Part shown: positions 1-8,763 of the stretch, piece after piece
Layout of the letters: the number at the start of each line of letters is the position of its first letter
Position numbering within the stretch: the stretch's first letter is position 1
Source of the DNA: Xylophilus ampelinus
GTDB taxonomy: Bacteria; Pseudomonadota; Gammaproteobacteria; Burkholderiales; Burkholderiaceae_C
Length of the DNA stretch: 64,000 nt
Direction of reading: 5' to 3'
NCBI RefSeq assembly: GCF_901875635.1
Contig: NZ_CABFMN010000080.1
Span: 1 to 64,000 of the forward strand
The notes under the pieces: generated by a model
The model's input: only the letters and a program-made list of their open reading frames with translations
Database searches by the model: none
Told to the model about the DNA's origin: nothing
Made by a program: the position numbers and the translations under genes

Positions 1-569
1 CCGCCCGTGGCACCCGGACGCGCCGGCCCCTGCGCCGGGACCGCCAGGTCGGCCGGCACGGGCGCCAGGTCCAGCGCCTCGCGGATGAAGCCGCGCAGCG
101 AGGCGACCAGCGGCCCGACGAGGACGACCCGGCCCGCCACCATGTCCTGGGCTGCCTGCACGGCCAGGCGCACCTGTTCCTCGGTGCCGAGCAGGATGAC
201 ATCGGACAGCGCGGCTTCCACCGCATCGCGGATTCGGCGGCGCCGCTCGGCGACGCTGGCCGGCAGCTCGCGCTCCACAGGCAGCACGGCCTCGACGTCG
301 CCGGCCGCCGCAGCCTGCGCGCGCACGCGGCGGCTGCCGTGCGAGGGATCGACCTCGAGGTTGCCGGTGAACGAACCGCCCAGCACCTTGTAGGCGGCGA
401 TCAGCGTGCGCAGGCGCTCGTTGATCTGCCGGTTCTCACGCTCGCGCCGCCGCTGCAGCGTCTGCATGAAGACCAGGCGGATACCGACCGCCACCAGCGA
501 CACGAGCACCAGCCCGAACAGGGTGGTCGCGGCTGCGGACCAGGAGGAGAAGTCGAAGGCGTTGCGCAT
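1..569 (-). CDS. Membrane-anchored hypothetical protein (C-terminus outside window)
   Basis: Open reading frame on the minus strand that starts with ATG at 569 and runs off the left edge with no stop, so only the first 189 residues are visible. It begins MRNAFDFSSWSAAATTLFG and has one hydrophobic segment at about residues 11-35, then a charged Arg/Glu-rich stretch (QTLQRRRERENRQINERLR) and the phrase LLGTEEQVRLAVQAAQDM near residue 130. This suggests an N-terminally anchored cytoplasmic domain with a helical stalk. I do not recognise a family. It is the last of a run of co-oriented genes and lies 58 bp downstream of the MFS gene. Codon use is the same as its neighbours. Confidence 0.7.
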   Translation of the reverse strand, partial: MRNAFDFSSWSAAATTLFGLVLVSLVAVGIRLVFMQTLQRRRERENRQINERLRTLIAAYKVLGGSFTGNLEVDPSHGSRRVRAQAAAAGDVEAVLPVERELPASVAERRRRIRDAVEAALSDVILLGTEEQVRLAVQAAQDMVAGRVVLVGPLVASLRGFIREALDLAPVPADLAVPAQGPARPGATG

Positions 570-627
570 GGCTGCGAGTGTCACGCAGCGGTGATGGGCC
601 CGGCGTCGGCGCGCCGCCCGGCCGTCT

Positions 628-1812
628 TCAGGACGGCGGCGCGCGCAGCCCCCACACCGCCCGGGCGCCCGAGGCAACGACGGCGCCGATGACCCAGAAC
701 ACGCCGCCGATGCCGATGAGCGCGCCGAGCGAGCCGAAAAGCATGGGCATGGCGACGCTGGATGCATTGATGGTCATGAGCCGCAGCCCCAGCGCCTCGC
801 CGTGGCGGGCGTGCGGCGTGATCTGGTGCAGCATGCTCATCACCATCGGCTGCACGGCGCCGAGTGCGAAGCCCAGCACCACGGAGCACAGGCCCATGAG
901 CCAGGGCGATTCCAGCAGCGGATAGACCGAGAACACCAGGGCCGTGACGATCGTCGACGTGAGGATCACGCTGCGCTCCGACGCCCGCGCCGCCAGCACC
1001 GGCAGCAGCACCCGCACGAGGGCGGCGGCAATGGCGAAGGCGCCCAGGATCGAACCGATGACCGAGGCGCTCAGGCCGCGCTCGTGGCCCAGCACCGGCA
1101 GCACGAAGGCATGCACGTCCCAGCTCGAGGACTGCAGCCAGTTCACGAACAGCAGGCGGCGGAACATCGGTTCGCGCAGCAGGTCCCAGGCGCGCGTCGG
1201 CGTGGCGCCTGGAGCGGGCGGCGTGCGCTCGGGTTCGTCCACGCCGCGTACCAGCAGCCAGCAGGCCAGGGGCAGCAAGGCCATGACGGCGAAGCAGACG
1301 CGGAAGGACGGCAGGTCCGCCGGCGTGCCGCCCCACAGACGGCTGCCGTGGTCGATCAGCAGGCCCGCAACGAACGGGCCGAGGAAGTTGGCGCCCGCCG
1401 GCGCGATCGCCAGCCAGCTGAACACTCGCTTGAGCTGCGTGGGGTTGCCCGCCGCCCGGCCCACGTGGCGCTGCAGCGCGATCACCGTGGCGCCGGTGGA
1501 GCCGCCGGTGAGCAGCGCCGCCACGCACATGGCCGGGAACACCGGGAAGGCCAGCACCAGCGCCGCTCCTGCCGTTGCCGCGATCACCGACAGGGCCAGC
1601 GGCCGCTTGAGGCCGTGCCGGTCGGCGAAGCGGCCCGCGGGCAGCGCCAGGAACACCTGCGTGAGCGCGAACAGCGCGATCAGCACCCCAACCGCCGCCG
1701 GGCTGTAGCCCTGCTGCAGCGCCAGCAGCGGCGTGGCCAGCCGCACGCCGGCCATGGTGGCGTGCAGGCAGACCTGGGCGAGGATCAGGCGCAGCAGTTC
1801 GGCGCCGTTCAT
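628..1812 (-). CDS. Major facilitator superfamily transporter
   Basis: A 394-residue polytopic inner-membrane protein with about 12 hydrophobic segments. The stretch after TM2 (LPAGRFADRHGLKRPLAL) matches the MFS loop 2-3 signature G-x-x-x-D-R-x-G-R/K-R. Length is typical of the family. The ATG at 1812 is chosen because the protein begins directly before TM1; a longer reading from 1831 exists only in another frame. The substrate cannot be read from the sequence; drug or metabolite efflux is the usual guess for carriers of this length. The gene follows rmuC on the same strand, separated by a copy of the 63-bp palindromic repeat at 1828-1890, so it may have its own promoter. Confidence 0.85.
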   Translation of the reverse strand: MNGAELLRLILAQVCLHATMAGVRLATPLLALQQGYSPAAVGVLIALFALTQVFLALPAGRFADRHGLKRPLALSVIAATAGAALVLAFPVFPAMCVAALLTGGSTGATVIALQRHVGRAAGNPTQLKRVFSWLAIAPAGANFLGPFVAGLLIDHGSRLWGGTPADLPSFRVCFAVMALLPLACWLLVRGVDEPERTPPAPGATPTRAWDLLREPMFRRLLFVNWLQSSSWDVHAFVLPVLGHERGLSASVIGSILGAFAIAAALVRVLLPVLAARASERSVILTSTIVTALVFSVYPLLESPWLMGLCSVVLGFALGAVQPMVMSMLHQITPHARHGEALGLRLMTINASSVAMPMLFGSLGALIGIGGVFWVIGAVVASGARAVWGLRAPPS

Positions 1813-1827
1813 GGGCGCTTCGCCCTT

Positions 1828-1890
1828 TCAAGCCAAATCGGTCCGCAGCGCCCGTCCTGCCTGCGCGAGCAGCTATGGATTCGATAGCAA
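1828..1890 (-). repeat. Comamonadaceae-type palindromic intergenic repeat, copy A
   Basis: Read on the minus strand it starts TTGCTATCG, has the short inverted arms GCTAT (1872-1876) and ATAGC (1884-1888), continues with GCTGCTCGCGCA and ends ATTTGGCTT. The same order of blocks recurs at 3574, 10966, 13356, 38194 and 39181. It fills most of the gap between the MFS gene and rmuC. Confidence 0.75.
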
Positions 1891-1909
1891 TCGGATGACG
1901 CGGGCACCG

Positions 1910-3568
1910 TCACGGCGCCCCGTCGTCGTCGAGCGGCGCGGGCTCGGCATCCAGCCCCGGCAGCAGCGTCTGGGCCTGCACCTCGGGCACCGCCTCGACC
2001 TTGCGCAGCGCGAGCCGCATCTGCTTGGCGCGCGTGTCCGCCTTGTCCAGCGTGTCGGAGGCCTTGGCGACCTGCTCCTTGATCTTCTCGACCCAGTCGC
2101 CGAAGCGGCCGAACTCGGTCTTCACCGCGCCCAGCACCTTCCAGACCTCCGAGGCCTGCTTCTCCAGCGCCAGCGTGCGGAAGCCCATCTGCAGCGAGTT
2201 GAGCATGGCGAGCAGCGTCGTCGGGCCGGCCAGCGTCACGCGGTGCTGGCGCTGCACCGCATCCATCAGGCCGGGTCGACGCAGCACCTCGGCGTAGAGG
2301 CTTTCGACCGGCAGGAAAAGGATCGCGAAGTCGGTGGTGTGCGGCGCCGCGAGGTAGTTCTCGGCGATGGACTTCGCCTCGGCACGCACGCGCGCTTCCA
2401 GCGCCTTGCCGGCCAGCTCGACCGCAGCCGCATCGGCACGCTCGTGCGCATCGAGCAGGCGCTCGTAGTCGTCGCGCGGGAACTTGGCATCGATGGGCAG
2501 CCACACCGGCGCGCCGTCGTCACCGCGGCCCGGAAAGCGCACCGCGAAATCCACCCGCTGCCCGCTGCGGGGCTTGGTCTCGATCTGGCGGGCGTACTGC
2601 TCGGCCGTGAGCACCTGTTCGAGCAGCGCCTCGAGCTGCACCTCACCGAAGACGCCTCGGGTCTTCACGTTGGTCAGCACGCGCTGCAGGCTGCCCACGC
2701 CCACCGCCAGCGTCTGCATCTCGCCCAGGCCCTTGTGCACTTGCTCGAGCCGCTCGGCCACCTGCTTGAAGCTTTCGCCCAGGCGCGCTTCGAGCGTGCT
2801 CTGCAGCTTCTCGTCGACCACCTGGCGCATCTCATCGAGCTTGGTGGCGTTGCTGGCCTGCAGCTGGGTGAGCTGCTGCTCCATGGTCGCGCGCACTTCG
2901 GCGATACGGCGGGCGTTGGTCTCGCTGAGCGCCTGCAGCTGGGTGTTGAGCGCCTCGGCCAATGACTGGCGCAGCGTGTCGATCTGCCGCGCGAAGGCGT
3001 CCAGTCGTTCGGCCTGCGCCTGCATCGCATGCGTACCCTGCTGCACCAGCGCCGCCTGGAAGGCCGCCAGGCCCTCGCCCTGCTCGCGCCGCGCAGCCTG
3101 GGTCGAGAGCGTGACCTCTTCCAGCTTGCCGGCATGGGTCTGCTGCAATTGGGCCAGCAGCTGCTCGGTCGTCAGACGCACCTCGGCCAGGCGGCGCGCG
3201 TTCGATTCGGTCAGGCCGTGCAGCTGCTGGTTGAGCGTCTCGCCCAGCGTGCGCTGCATCAGCGCCAGCTGCTGGCCGAAGGCGTCGATGCGTGCGTCCT
3301 GCGTGCGGGCCGTTTCCGCGCCCTGGTTCAGCAGCGACTGCTGGAAGGTCGCGAGCTGCTGCGCGCTTTCCTGCCGCGTGGCGCGCGCGGCGTCGGCCAG
3401 TTCCTGCCGCAGGCTGCGCTCGCTTTTCTCCGTGGCGGCGCCGATGACGGCCGCCAGCACCGACGTGTCGGGCGCGGCCGGCTTGCGCAGCAGCAGGACG
3501 AGGAGAAGAACGATGTTCAGCGCCGCCAGCGCGAGCAGCAGCCAGGTGTCGGGAGAGAGGGATGGCAT
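1910..3568 (-). CDS. rmuC: DNA recombination protein RmuC
   Basis: 552 residues. An N-terminal membrane anchor (residues about 8-26, LLLALAALNIVLLLVLLL) is followed by a long Gln/Glu/Ala-rich coiled coil (about 30-290) in which a block with the phrase LXETNARRLAEVR recurs three times. The conserved RmuC domain then starts at about residue 300 (VKTRGVFGEVQLEALLEQ, WLPIDAKFPRDDYERLLDA, ILFLPVESLYAEVLRRP, GPTTLLAMLNSLQMGFRTLAL). RmuC proteins limit inversions at short inverted repeats and carry a PD-(D/E)XK-like nuclease fold by family annotation. The start ATG at 3568 immediately precedes the anchor. The gene lies between two copies of the palindromic repeat, which is suggestive given its reported role at inverted repeats, but the placement could be chance. 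Confidence 0.95.
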   Translation of the reverse strand: MPSLSPDTWLLLALAALNIVLLLVLLLRKPAAPDTSVLAAVIGAATEKSERSLRQELADAARATRQESAQQLATFQQSLLNQGAETARTQDARIDAFGQQLALMQRTLGETLNQQLHGLTESNARRLAEVRLTTEQLLAQLQQTHAGKLEEVTLSTQAARREQGEGLAAFQAALVQQGTHAMQAQAERLDAFARQIDTLRQSLAEALNTQLQALSETNARRIAEVRATMEQQLTQLQASNATKLDEMRQVVDEKLQSTLEARLGESFKQVAERLEQVHKGLGEMQTLAVGVGSLQRVLTNVKTRGVFGEVQLEALLEQVLTAEQYARQIETKPRSGQRVDFAVRFPGRGDDGAPVWLPIDAKFPRDDYERLLDAHERADAAAVELAGKALEARVRAEAKSIAENYLAAPHTTDFAILFLPVESLYAEVLRRPGLMDAVQRQHRVTLAGPTTLLAMLNSLQMGFRTLALEKQASEVWKVLGAVKTEFGRFGDWVEKIKEQVAKASDTLDKADTRAKQMRLALRKVEAVPEVQAQTLLPGLDAEPAPLDDDGAP

Positions 3569-3573
3569 GAGGG

Positions 3574-3635
3574 TTGCTATCGATTCAGGAGCGCTTCACG
3601 CAGGCGGGACAAGCGCTGCAGGCCCGTTTGGCTTT
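3574..3635 (+). repeat. Palindromic intergenic repeat, copy B
   Basis: Begins TTGCTATCGATTCAGGAGCGC, passes through GACAAGCGCTGCAGGC and ends with GTTTGGCTTT. The second arm of the first palindrome is degraded (AGGAGC instead of ATAGC). The right end overlaps 3634-3636, the TAA stop codon of the Cys-rich protein gene read on the minus strand, so the repeat appears to supply that stop. Confidence 0.7.
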
Positions 3636-4074
3636 ACACCTTGGCCAGGAACCCATCCGCATTCCCGGCCTCGCATTTCCAGTCCGCGAACACGCCCGCC
3701 AGGTTGCACTTGATGCAACGGCAACCGATGTAGTACCAGCGCACGTCGCGGCTGCCGTCGTACAGCGCCACGCCGGAATGCAGCTCGAAGACATCTTCGC
3801 CGCACACGCACTCGTGCAGCTCGGTATCGGCCTCGTCGGCGTACTCGGCACTGTCGCCCATCATGGCTTCGGCGCCGCAGGCCTCGCAGCGGCGCTCGGC
3901 CACGCCGGCGTCTTCGTCGGTCGCCAGTTGGAAGGCACGGCCGCCGCAATCACACACGGACATGGCGAAGACCTGCGCCAGATAGGTGTTCTCGCGGCTG
4001 TAGCGGGTGATCTCGGCCTGCACGTCTTCGGGCGTGGTGCCGTACCGGTAACGGCCTTTCTTGGTCAGTGCCAC
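3634..4074 (-). CDS. Cys-rich, probably zinc-binding hypothetical protein
   Basis: 146 residues if translation starts at GTG 4074, chosen because GAGGA lies 6-7 bases upstream and because the protein phase (VALTKKGRYRYGTTPEDVQ) begins here; longer readings run into the frame opposite ghrB. It carries CDCGG, RRCEACG, HECVCGEDV and CRCIKC motifs. Together these give ten cysteines in pairs and two likely treble-clef or zinc-ribbon-like knuckles, plus a very acidic middle (DSAEYADEADTELHE). No catalytic signature is visible. I do not recognise a named family; a soluble zinc-binding protein is the best description. It sits between the hydroxypyruvate reductase gene (44 bp upstream) and rmuC on the same strand, so it may be co-transcribed with the former. 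Confidence 0.75.
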   Translation of the reverse strand: MALTKKGRYRYGTTPEDVQAEITRYSRENTYLAQVFAMSVCDCGGRAFQLATDEDAGVAERRCEACGAEAMMGDSAEYADEADTELHECVCGEDVFELHSGVALYDGSRDVRWYYIGCRCIKCNLAGVFADWKCEAGNADGFLAKV

Positions 4075-4118
4075 GATGTTCCTCGCGTGTCGTCCTCTGG
4101 AGCGAACAGTCCCACGGC

Positions 4119-5105
4119 CTACTTCGCAGCAAGCACCGCAGGGTTGACGGGCGTCAGCGGCTTGCCGTTCACCAGGTAGCCGACGAGGTTGTCGACAGCC
4201 AGGTCGGCCATGGCCTTGCGCGTGGGCACCGTGGCGCTGGCGATGTGCGGCGTGAGCACGACATTCGGCACGGTGAGCAGGTCGGGGTGCACCTTCGGCT
4301 CGCCCTCGAACACGTCCAGGCCGGCCGCGGCGATTCGCTTCTCCTTCAGCGCCACGGCCAGCGCCGCGTCGTCGACGATGCCGCCGCGCGCGATGTTGAT
4401 CAGCGTGGCGGTCGGCTTCATGAGCGCGATCTCGGCGGCGCCGATGGTGTGGTGCGAGGCCGGTGTGTAGGGCACGACGAGCACGACGTGGTCGGCTGTC
4501 TTCAGCAGCTCTTCCTTGCCGACGTAGCTCGCCTTGCACTCGGCCTCGAGCGCCGCATCGAGGCGCGAGCGGTTGTGGTAGATCACCTTCATGCCGAAAC
4601 CGTGCGCGCCGCGCTTGGCGATGCCCTGCCCGATGCGCCCCATGCCGATGATGCCCAGCGTGCTGCCGTGGATGTCGCTGCCCGAGAACATGTCATAGGC
4701 CCACTTGGTCCATTGGCCGGCGCGCAGGAAATGCTCGCTCTCGGCGATGCGGCGCGCCGTGGCCATGAGCAGCGCGAAGCCGAAATCGGCGGTGGTCTCG
4801 GTCAGCACGTCGGGCGCGTTGGTGCCCAGCACGCCATGCGCGGTCATGGCCTCGGTGTCGAAGTTGTTGTAGCCGACGGCCATGTTGGCGCAGATCTTCA
4901 ACTCGGGGCAGGCGCCCAGCAGCTCGGCGTCGATGCGCTCGCTGCCGGTGGTGAACACGCCCACCTTGCCCTGCAGCTTCTCGATCAGTTGGGCCTTGCT
5001 CCAGGCCTCGTCGGACTGGTTGGATTCGACCTCGAAGTGCTGCGAGAGGCGGTCGATGGTTTCGGGAAAGATCGCACGGGCGACCAGGACCTTGGGCTTG
5101 CTCAT
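4119..5105 (-). CDS. ghrB: Glyoxylate/hydroxypyruvate reductase (D-2-hydroxyacid dehydrogenase)
   Basis: 328 residues. NAD(P)H-dependent reduction of glyoxylate or hydroxypyruvate to glycolate or D-glycerate is the expected cytosolic reaction. Visible elements: Rossmann motif GIIGMGRIGQG at about residue 155, substrate loop ANMAVGYNN at about 80, catalytic Arg in LINIARGGIVDD (about 240), Glu in LDVFEGEP (about 267) and His in LTPHIASAT (about 285), all in the order typical of the family. HNRSR after the Rossmann strand suggests NADPH preference, as in GhrB. It starts 10 bp after the antiporter stop, so pncB, antiporter and ghrB likely form one transcription unit. Other D-2-hydroxyacid substrates are possible. 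Confidence 0.9.
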   Translation of the reverse strand: MSKPKVLVARAIFPETIDRLSQHFEVESNQSDEAWSKAQLIEKLQGKVGVFTTGSERIDAELLGACPELKICANMAVGYNNFDTEAMTAHGVLGTNAPDVLTETTADFGFALLMATARRIAESEHFLRAGQWTKWAYDMFSGSDIHGSTLGIIGMGRIGQGIAKRGAHGFGMKVIYHNRSRLDAALEAECKASYVGKEELLKTADHVVLVVPYTPASHHTIGAAEIALMKPTATLINIARGGIVDDAALAVALKEKRIAAAGLDVFEGEPKVHPDLLTVPNVVLTPHIASATVPTRKAMADLAVDNLVGYLVNGKPLTPVNPAVLAAK

Positions 5106-5115
5106 GGGCGTGACC

Positions 5116-6528
5116 TCAACGGAAGAAGATGAACGTGACCAGCACGAAAAGCGGCAGCAGGATGGCGCCGGACCAGGCCATGTAGCCGAAGAAGCTGGGC
5201 ATCTTCACGCCGCGGTCCTCGGCGATGGCCTTGACCATCAGGTTGGGCGCGTTGCCGATGTAGCTGTTGGCACCCATGAACACCGCGCCGGCGGAGATGG
5301 CGGCCAATGTGCTGGCGTAGGTCGTCATCAGCGCGGCGGGTTCACCGCCCGCCGTGTTGAAGAACACGAGGTAGGTCGGGGCGTTGTCCAGGAACGAACT
5401 CAGGATGCCGGTCGCCCAGAAATACATCGCCGGGTCGGGCTGGCCATCGGGCCGCGTGACGGCCGCGACGATCGCACCGAAGGGCCCGTTCACCCCGGCC
5501 TTGAGCATGGCGATGACCGGCACGATCGTGAGGAAGATGCCGGCGAAGAGCTTGGCCACCTCGGCCATCGGGCCCCAGCCGAACTGGTTGTCGGCGTGCA
5601 CCTGCGGTGCGGTGAGCTTCAGCGAGAGCAGCGTGACGCCGATGAGCCCGATGTCGCGCACCAGTCCCGGCAGGCCGACCGGCGTGCCGAACACGTCGAA
5701 ACTCACGTCGGACTTCCACACGCCGCTCAGCAGCACCAGCACCACGATGGCCGCCAGCAGCGCGAAGTTGGCGGCGCCCTCGAAGCGGATGCCGCGGGTG
5801 TCGGGCGTCGGGTCGACGGGCAGCACGCCTTCCTTGCGGTAGTAGTGGCGGTCGACGACGTAGAACAGCACGAGCAGCACCGCCAGGCAGAAGAGCGTGT
5901 CGGGCAGGATGTTGCGCAGCGTCCAGAAGAAGTCCACGCCCTTGAGGAAGCCCAGGAACAGCGGCGGATCGCCCAGCGGCGTGAGCGAGCCGCCGATGTT
6001 CGAGACGATGAAGATGAAGAACACCACGACATGCGCCTTGTGCACGCGGTTGTCGTTGGCACGCACCAGCGGACGGATCAGCAGCATCGAGGCGCCGGTG
6101 GTGCCCATGACGCTGGCCAGCGCGGCGCCGATGGCGAGGATCGCGGTGTTGAGCCCCGGCGCGCCGTGCAGGTTGCCGCGGATGTGGATGCCGCCCGCGA
6201 CGGTGAACAGCGCCGTGAGCAGGATGATGAAGGGGATGTACTCCGCCACCAGCGCGTGCACGAACTGGCTGCCGGCCATGGGCAGGCCGTACACCGCCGC
6301 GAAGGGGACCAGGAAAGCCAAGGCCCAGGCCGCGGCGACCTTGCCGAAGTGGTGGTGCCAGAAGGAAGGTGCGAGCAGCGGCATGAGCGCGATCGACAGC
6401 AGGATGCCGGCGAAGGGCACGCCCCACCAGGGCGAGAGCCGGGCGCCGTCGAACTCGGCGGCATGGGCGACGGCGGGCAGCAGCGCGGACAGCAGCAGGC
6501 CCGCCAGGAGGCGAAGGGCGGGTCTCAT
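5116..6528 (-). CDS. Sodium:proton antiporter of the NhaD/ion-transporter superfamily
   Basis: About 470 residues with an N-terminal signal-like segment (MRPALRLLAGLLLSALLPAVAHA) and about 11-12 membrane spans. Family-type motifs include VSNIGGSLTPLGDPPLFLGFL in one half and SSFLDNAPTYLVFFN in the other, which match the re-entrant loops of NhaD/ArsB-like carriers. Na+/H+ exchange at the inner membrane is the usual annotation for proteins of this length with a cleavable leader. The start is uncertain: ATG 6528 gives a clean signal peptide and is used here, while ATG 6570 lies just 2 bases after the pncB stop and would allow translational coupling. No strong ribosome site precedes either. Confidence 0.85.
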   Translation of the reverse strand: MRPALRLLAGLLLSALLPAVAHAAEFDGARLSPWWGVPFAGILLSIALMPLLAPSFWHHHFGKVAAAWALAFLVPFAAVYGLPMAGSQFVHALVAEYIPFIILLTALFTVAGGIHIRGNLHGAPGLNTAILAIGAALASVMGTTGASMLLIRPLVRANDNRVHKAHVVVFFIFIVSNIGGSLTPLGDPPLFLGFLKGVDFFWTLRNILPDTLFCLAVLLVLFYVVDRHYYRKEGVLPVDPTPDTRGIRFEGAANFALLAAIVVLVLLSGVWKSDVSFDVFGTPVGLPGLVRDIGLIGVTLLSLKLTAPQVHADNQFGWGPMAEVAKLFAGIFLTIVPVIAMLKAGVNGPFGAIVAAVTRPDGQPDPAMYFWATGILSSFLDNAPTYLVFFNTAGGEPAALMTTYASTLAAISAGAVFMGANSYIGNAPNLMVKAIAEDRGVKMPSFFGYMAWSGAILLPLFVLVTFIFFR

Positions 6529-6572
6529 CGGGACGGTCGACGCGGTGGGGGGCAAGGTGGGCAGCCGCATCG

Positions 6573-7787
6573 TCACGTCGCGGGCTGCTCGATCTCGAAC
6601 ACCTGGCGCAGGTAGGCCAGGTATTTCTCGTCGTCGCACATGCCCTTGCCGGGCGTGTCCGACAGCTTGGCCACGGGCTGGTCGTTGCAGCGGACCATCT
6701 TGATGACGATCTGCAGCGGCTCGTAGCCCAGGTCGTTCGTGAGGTTGGTGCCGATGCCGAAGGCCAGCTGGCAGCGGCCACGGAACTGCTGGTAGAGCTC
6801 GATGGTGCGCGGCACCGTGAGTCCGTCGCTGAAGATCAGCGTCTTGGTCTTGGGATCGACGCGGTTGGCGATGTAGTGCGCGATCATGCGCTCGCCCCAG
6901 TTGAAGGGGTCGCCGCTGTCGTGGCGCGAGCCGTCGAAGAGCTTGCAGAAGTACAGGTCGAAGTCGCGCAGGAAGGCGCTCATGCCGTACACGTCGGACA
7001 GCGCGATGCCCAGGTCGCCGCGGTACTCACGGGCCCACATCTCGAAGCCGAAGATCTGGCTGTCGCGCAGTCGCGGCCCGAGCGCCTGGCAGGCCTGCAG
7101 GTACTCGTGCGCCATGGTGCCCAGCGGAAGCAGGCCCAGCTTCATCGCATACAGCACGTTGCTGGTGCCGGCGAGCTGCGGTTGCGCTGCGGCGCCGGGC
7201 ACCGGCCGCGGCGTCACGGCGCCGAGCTGGCTGGTGAGCGTGCGAAGCACCTCCTCGTGCCATTGCGTGGAGAAGCGGCGGCGCGTGCCGTAGTCGGCGA
7301 TCTTCAGGTCGGACAGGCCGTCGGCCTGCAGCAGCGCGATCTTCTCGTCGAGCCGACGGCGGCCTTCGGCGAAGTCGGGCCGGCGCTGGGTGTTGCGGAA
7401 GTAGACCTCGTTGACGATGGCCAGCACCGGGATCTCGAACAGGATCGTATGCAGCCAGGGGCCGCGGATGCTGATGTCGAGTTCGCCCGTGTCCCTGGGC
7501 GTGATGTCGATGTACTTCTCGTTGAGCTGGAAGATGCCGAGGAAGTCGACGAAATCGCTCTTGATGAAGCGCATCGAGCGCAGGTAGGCGAGCTCGGGCT
7601 CCTTGAACTTCAGCGAGCACAGCGCGCGCACCTCCTCGCGGATCTCGTTGGCGAACTGCGCCAGGTCGACGCCCGGGTTGCGGCACTTGAAGCGGTACTC
7701 GACACGCGCGCCGGGGAAGTGGTGAAGCACCACCTGCATCATCGTGAACTTGTACAGATCGGTGTCGAGAAGGCTCTGGATGATCAT
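6573..7787 (-). CDS. pncB: Nicotinate phosphoribosyltransferase
   Basis: 404 residues from ATG 7787 ([18 protein letters not shown]), the conserved family start; the frame extends 25 codons further upstream but that part is Pro-rich and unlike PncB. It converts nicotinate, PRPP and ATP to nicotinate mononucleotide in NAD salvage. Visible signatures are [17 protein letters not shown] with the region that carries the phosphorylated His in Pnc[36 protein letters not shown], and phosphate-binding [10 protein letters not shown]. Length is normal. It heads a minus-strand unit with the antiporter and ghrB. The 205 bp to the divergent csbD-like gene must hold both promoters; I see no strong sigma-70 match there. 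Confidence 0.96.
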   Translation of the reverse strand: MIIQSLLDTDLYKFTMMQVVLHHFPGARVEYRFKCRNPGVDLAQFANEIREEVRALCSLKFKEPELAYLRSMRFIKSDFVDFLGIFQLNEKYIDITPRDTGELDISIRGPWLHTILFEIPVLAIVNEVYFRNTQRRPDFAEGRRRLDEKIALLQADGLSDLKIADYGTRRRFSTQWHEEVLRTLTSQLGAVTPRPVPGAAAQPQLAGTSNVLYAMKLGLLPLGTMAHEYLQACQALGPRLRDSQIFGFEMWAREYRGDLGIALSDVYGMSAFLRDFDLYFCKLFDGSRHDSGDPFNWGERMIAHYIANRVDPKTKTLIFSDGLTVPRTIELYQQFRGRCQLAFGIGTNLTNDLGYEPLQIVIKMVRCNDQPVAKLSDTPGKGMCDDEKYLAYLRQVFEIEQPAT

Positions 7788-7992
7788 GGTGCGCGCGGCC
7801 GCTTGTCTCGGCGGCACAGGGGGTTCAGGAGAGGGCGACAGGGGTGTGCGACCGATTATCACGGGCCCCGTCGGCCTCTGCCTACGGGGCGTCCCCGGAG
7901 CGTCCTACCGGCCGGATGTGAGGGGTGCCGGACAGTGCGTGCACGGCGGCGCCACAGACCGCCGGACACCTGTTCAAGCAAAGGAGTTCTAC

Positions 7993-8226
7993 ATGAACAA
8001 AGACACCATCGAAGGCAACTGGAAGCAGCTCAAGGGCAAGGTCAAGGAACAGTGGGGCAAGCTGACAGACGACGACTTCGACGTCATCGCCGGCAAGCGC
8101 GACCAGCTGCTGGGCCGCATCCAGGAACGCCACGGCGTCAGCAAGGACGAGGCCGAGAAGCAGGTCAAGCAGTGGGAAAGTGCCGAAGGCCGCACTCCTG
8201 CCGCGCTCTGGTTCGAGAAGTACTGA
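7993..8226 (+). CDS. CsbD-family stress protein
   Basis: 77 residues, MNKDTIEGNWKQLKGKVKEQ, the classic CsbD opening; the middle (DDFDVIAGKRDQLLGRIQERHG) and the Asp/Lys-rich helical composition also fit. The start is fixed by AAGGAG at 7981-7986, 6 bases upstream of ATG 7993. CsbD-like (YjbJ) proteins are small, abundant, stationary-phase or general-stress induced proteins with no known catalytic activity. The C-terminus here (EGRTPAALWFEKY) is longer than in the shortest members. It is 76 bp upstream of a secreted Lys-rich protein on the same strand, and the two are likely expressed together under stress. Confidence 0.92.
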   Translation: MNKDTIEGNWKQLKGKVKEQWGKLTDDDFDVIAGKRDQLLGRIQERHGVSKDEAEKQVKQWESAEGRTPAALWFEKY

Positions 8227-8302
8227 GCACGCTGCCGGTACCGAATCACCCCCGCCCCATTCATATCCCAAGAACCACCAATAACCTCAGGAGATCCGAT
8301 CC

Positions 8303-8704
8303 ATGAAAAAGCACCTGTTGATGATGGCCATTGCGTCCACCTGCTTCATCGGCGTCCATGCCAGCGCCATGACCAGCGACGAATACAAGGCCGGCAAGGA
8401 CAAGATCGAAGCCGACTACAAGTCCGCCAAGGCCCAGTGCGACACGCTCAAGGACAACGCCAAGGACGTGTGCGAGAAGGAAGCCAAGGGCAAGGAAAAC
8501 GTGGCCAAGGCCGAGCTGGAACAGCAGTACAAGCCCAGCGCCTCGCACCAGCGCAAGGTCGCCGAAGAGAAGGTCAAGGCCGACTATGAAGTCGCGAAGG
8601 AAAAGTGCGACGACATGAAGGGCGACGCCAAGAACGCGTGCGTCAAGGAAGCCAAGGCCATGGAAGCCAAGGGCAAGGCCGACATCAAGGCGATGAAGAT
8701 GTAA
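8303..8704 (+). CDS. Secreted Lys/Ala/Glu-rich repeat protein
   Basis: 133 residues with a Sec signal peptide (MKKHLLMMAIASTCFIGVHASA) and a ribosome site AGGAG at 8290-8294. The mature part has two homologous blocks of about 50 residues, each of the form Y-K/E-x-A-K-x-[KQ]-C-D-x-[LM]-K-[GD]-[ND]-A-K-[ND]-[VA]-C-x-K-E-A-K; each block holds two cysteines 13 residues apart, which suits one disulfide per helical hairpin. High Lys, Ala and Glu content predicts long amphipathic helices in the periplasm. Similar proteins are common and uncharacterised in Comamonadaceae as far as I know. It is followed by a clear terminator. Confidence 0.85.
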   Translation: MKKHLLMMAIASTCFIGVHASAMTSDEYKAGKDKIEADYKSAKAQCDTLKDNAKDVCEKEAKGKENVAKAELEQQYKPSASHQRKVAEEKVKADYEVAKEKCDDMKGDAKNACVKEAKAMEAKGKADIKAMKM

Positions 8705-8726
8705 TCAGGCCTGCGGCCTTAAGCGG

Positions 8727-8753
8727 AAACGGCGCCCTCGGGCGCCGTTTTTC
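8727..8753 (+). terminator. Rho-independent terminator of the csbD/secreted-protein unit
   Basis: A 10-bp perfect stem, AAACGGCGCC and GGCGCCGTTT, with loop CTCG, runs into a T tract (TTTTTC). It lies 22 bp after the stop at 8704 and just before the convergent thioesterase gene ends at 8764. Confidence 0.9.
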
Positions 8754-8763
8754 TTGCTCAGCT

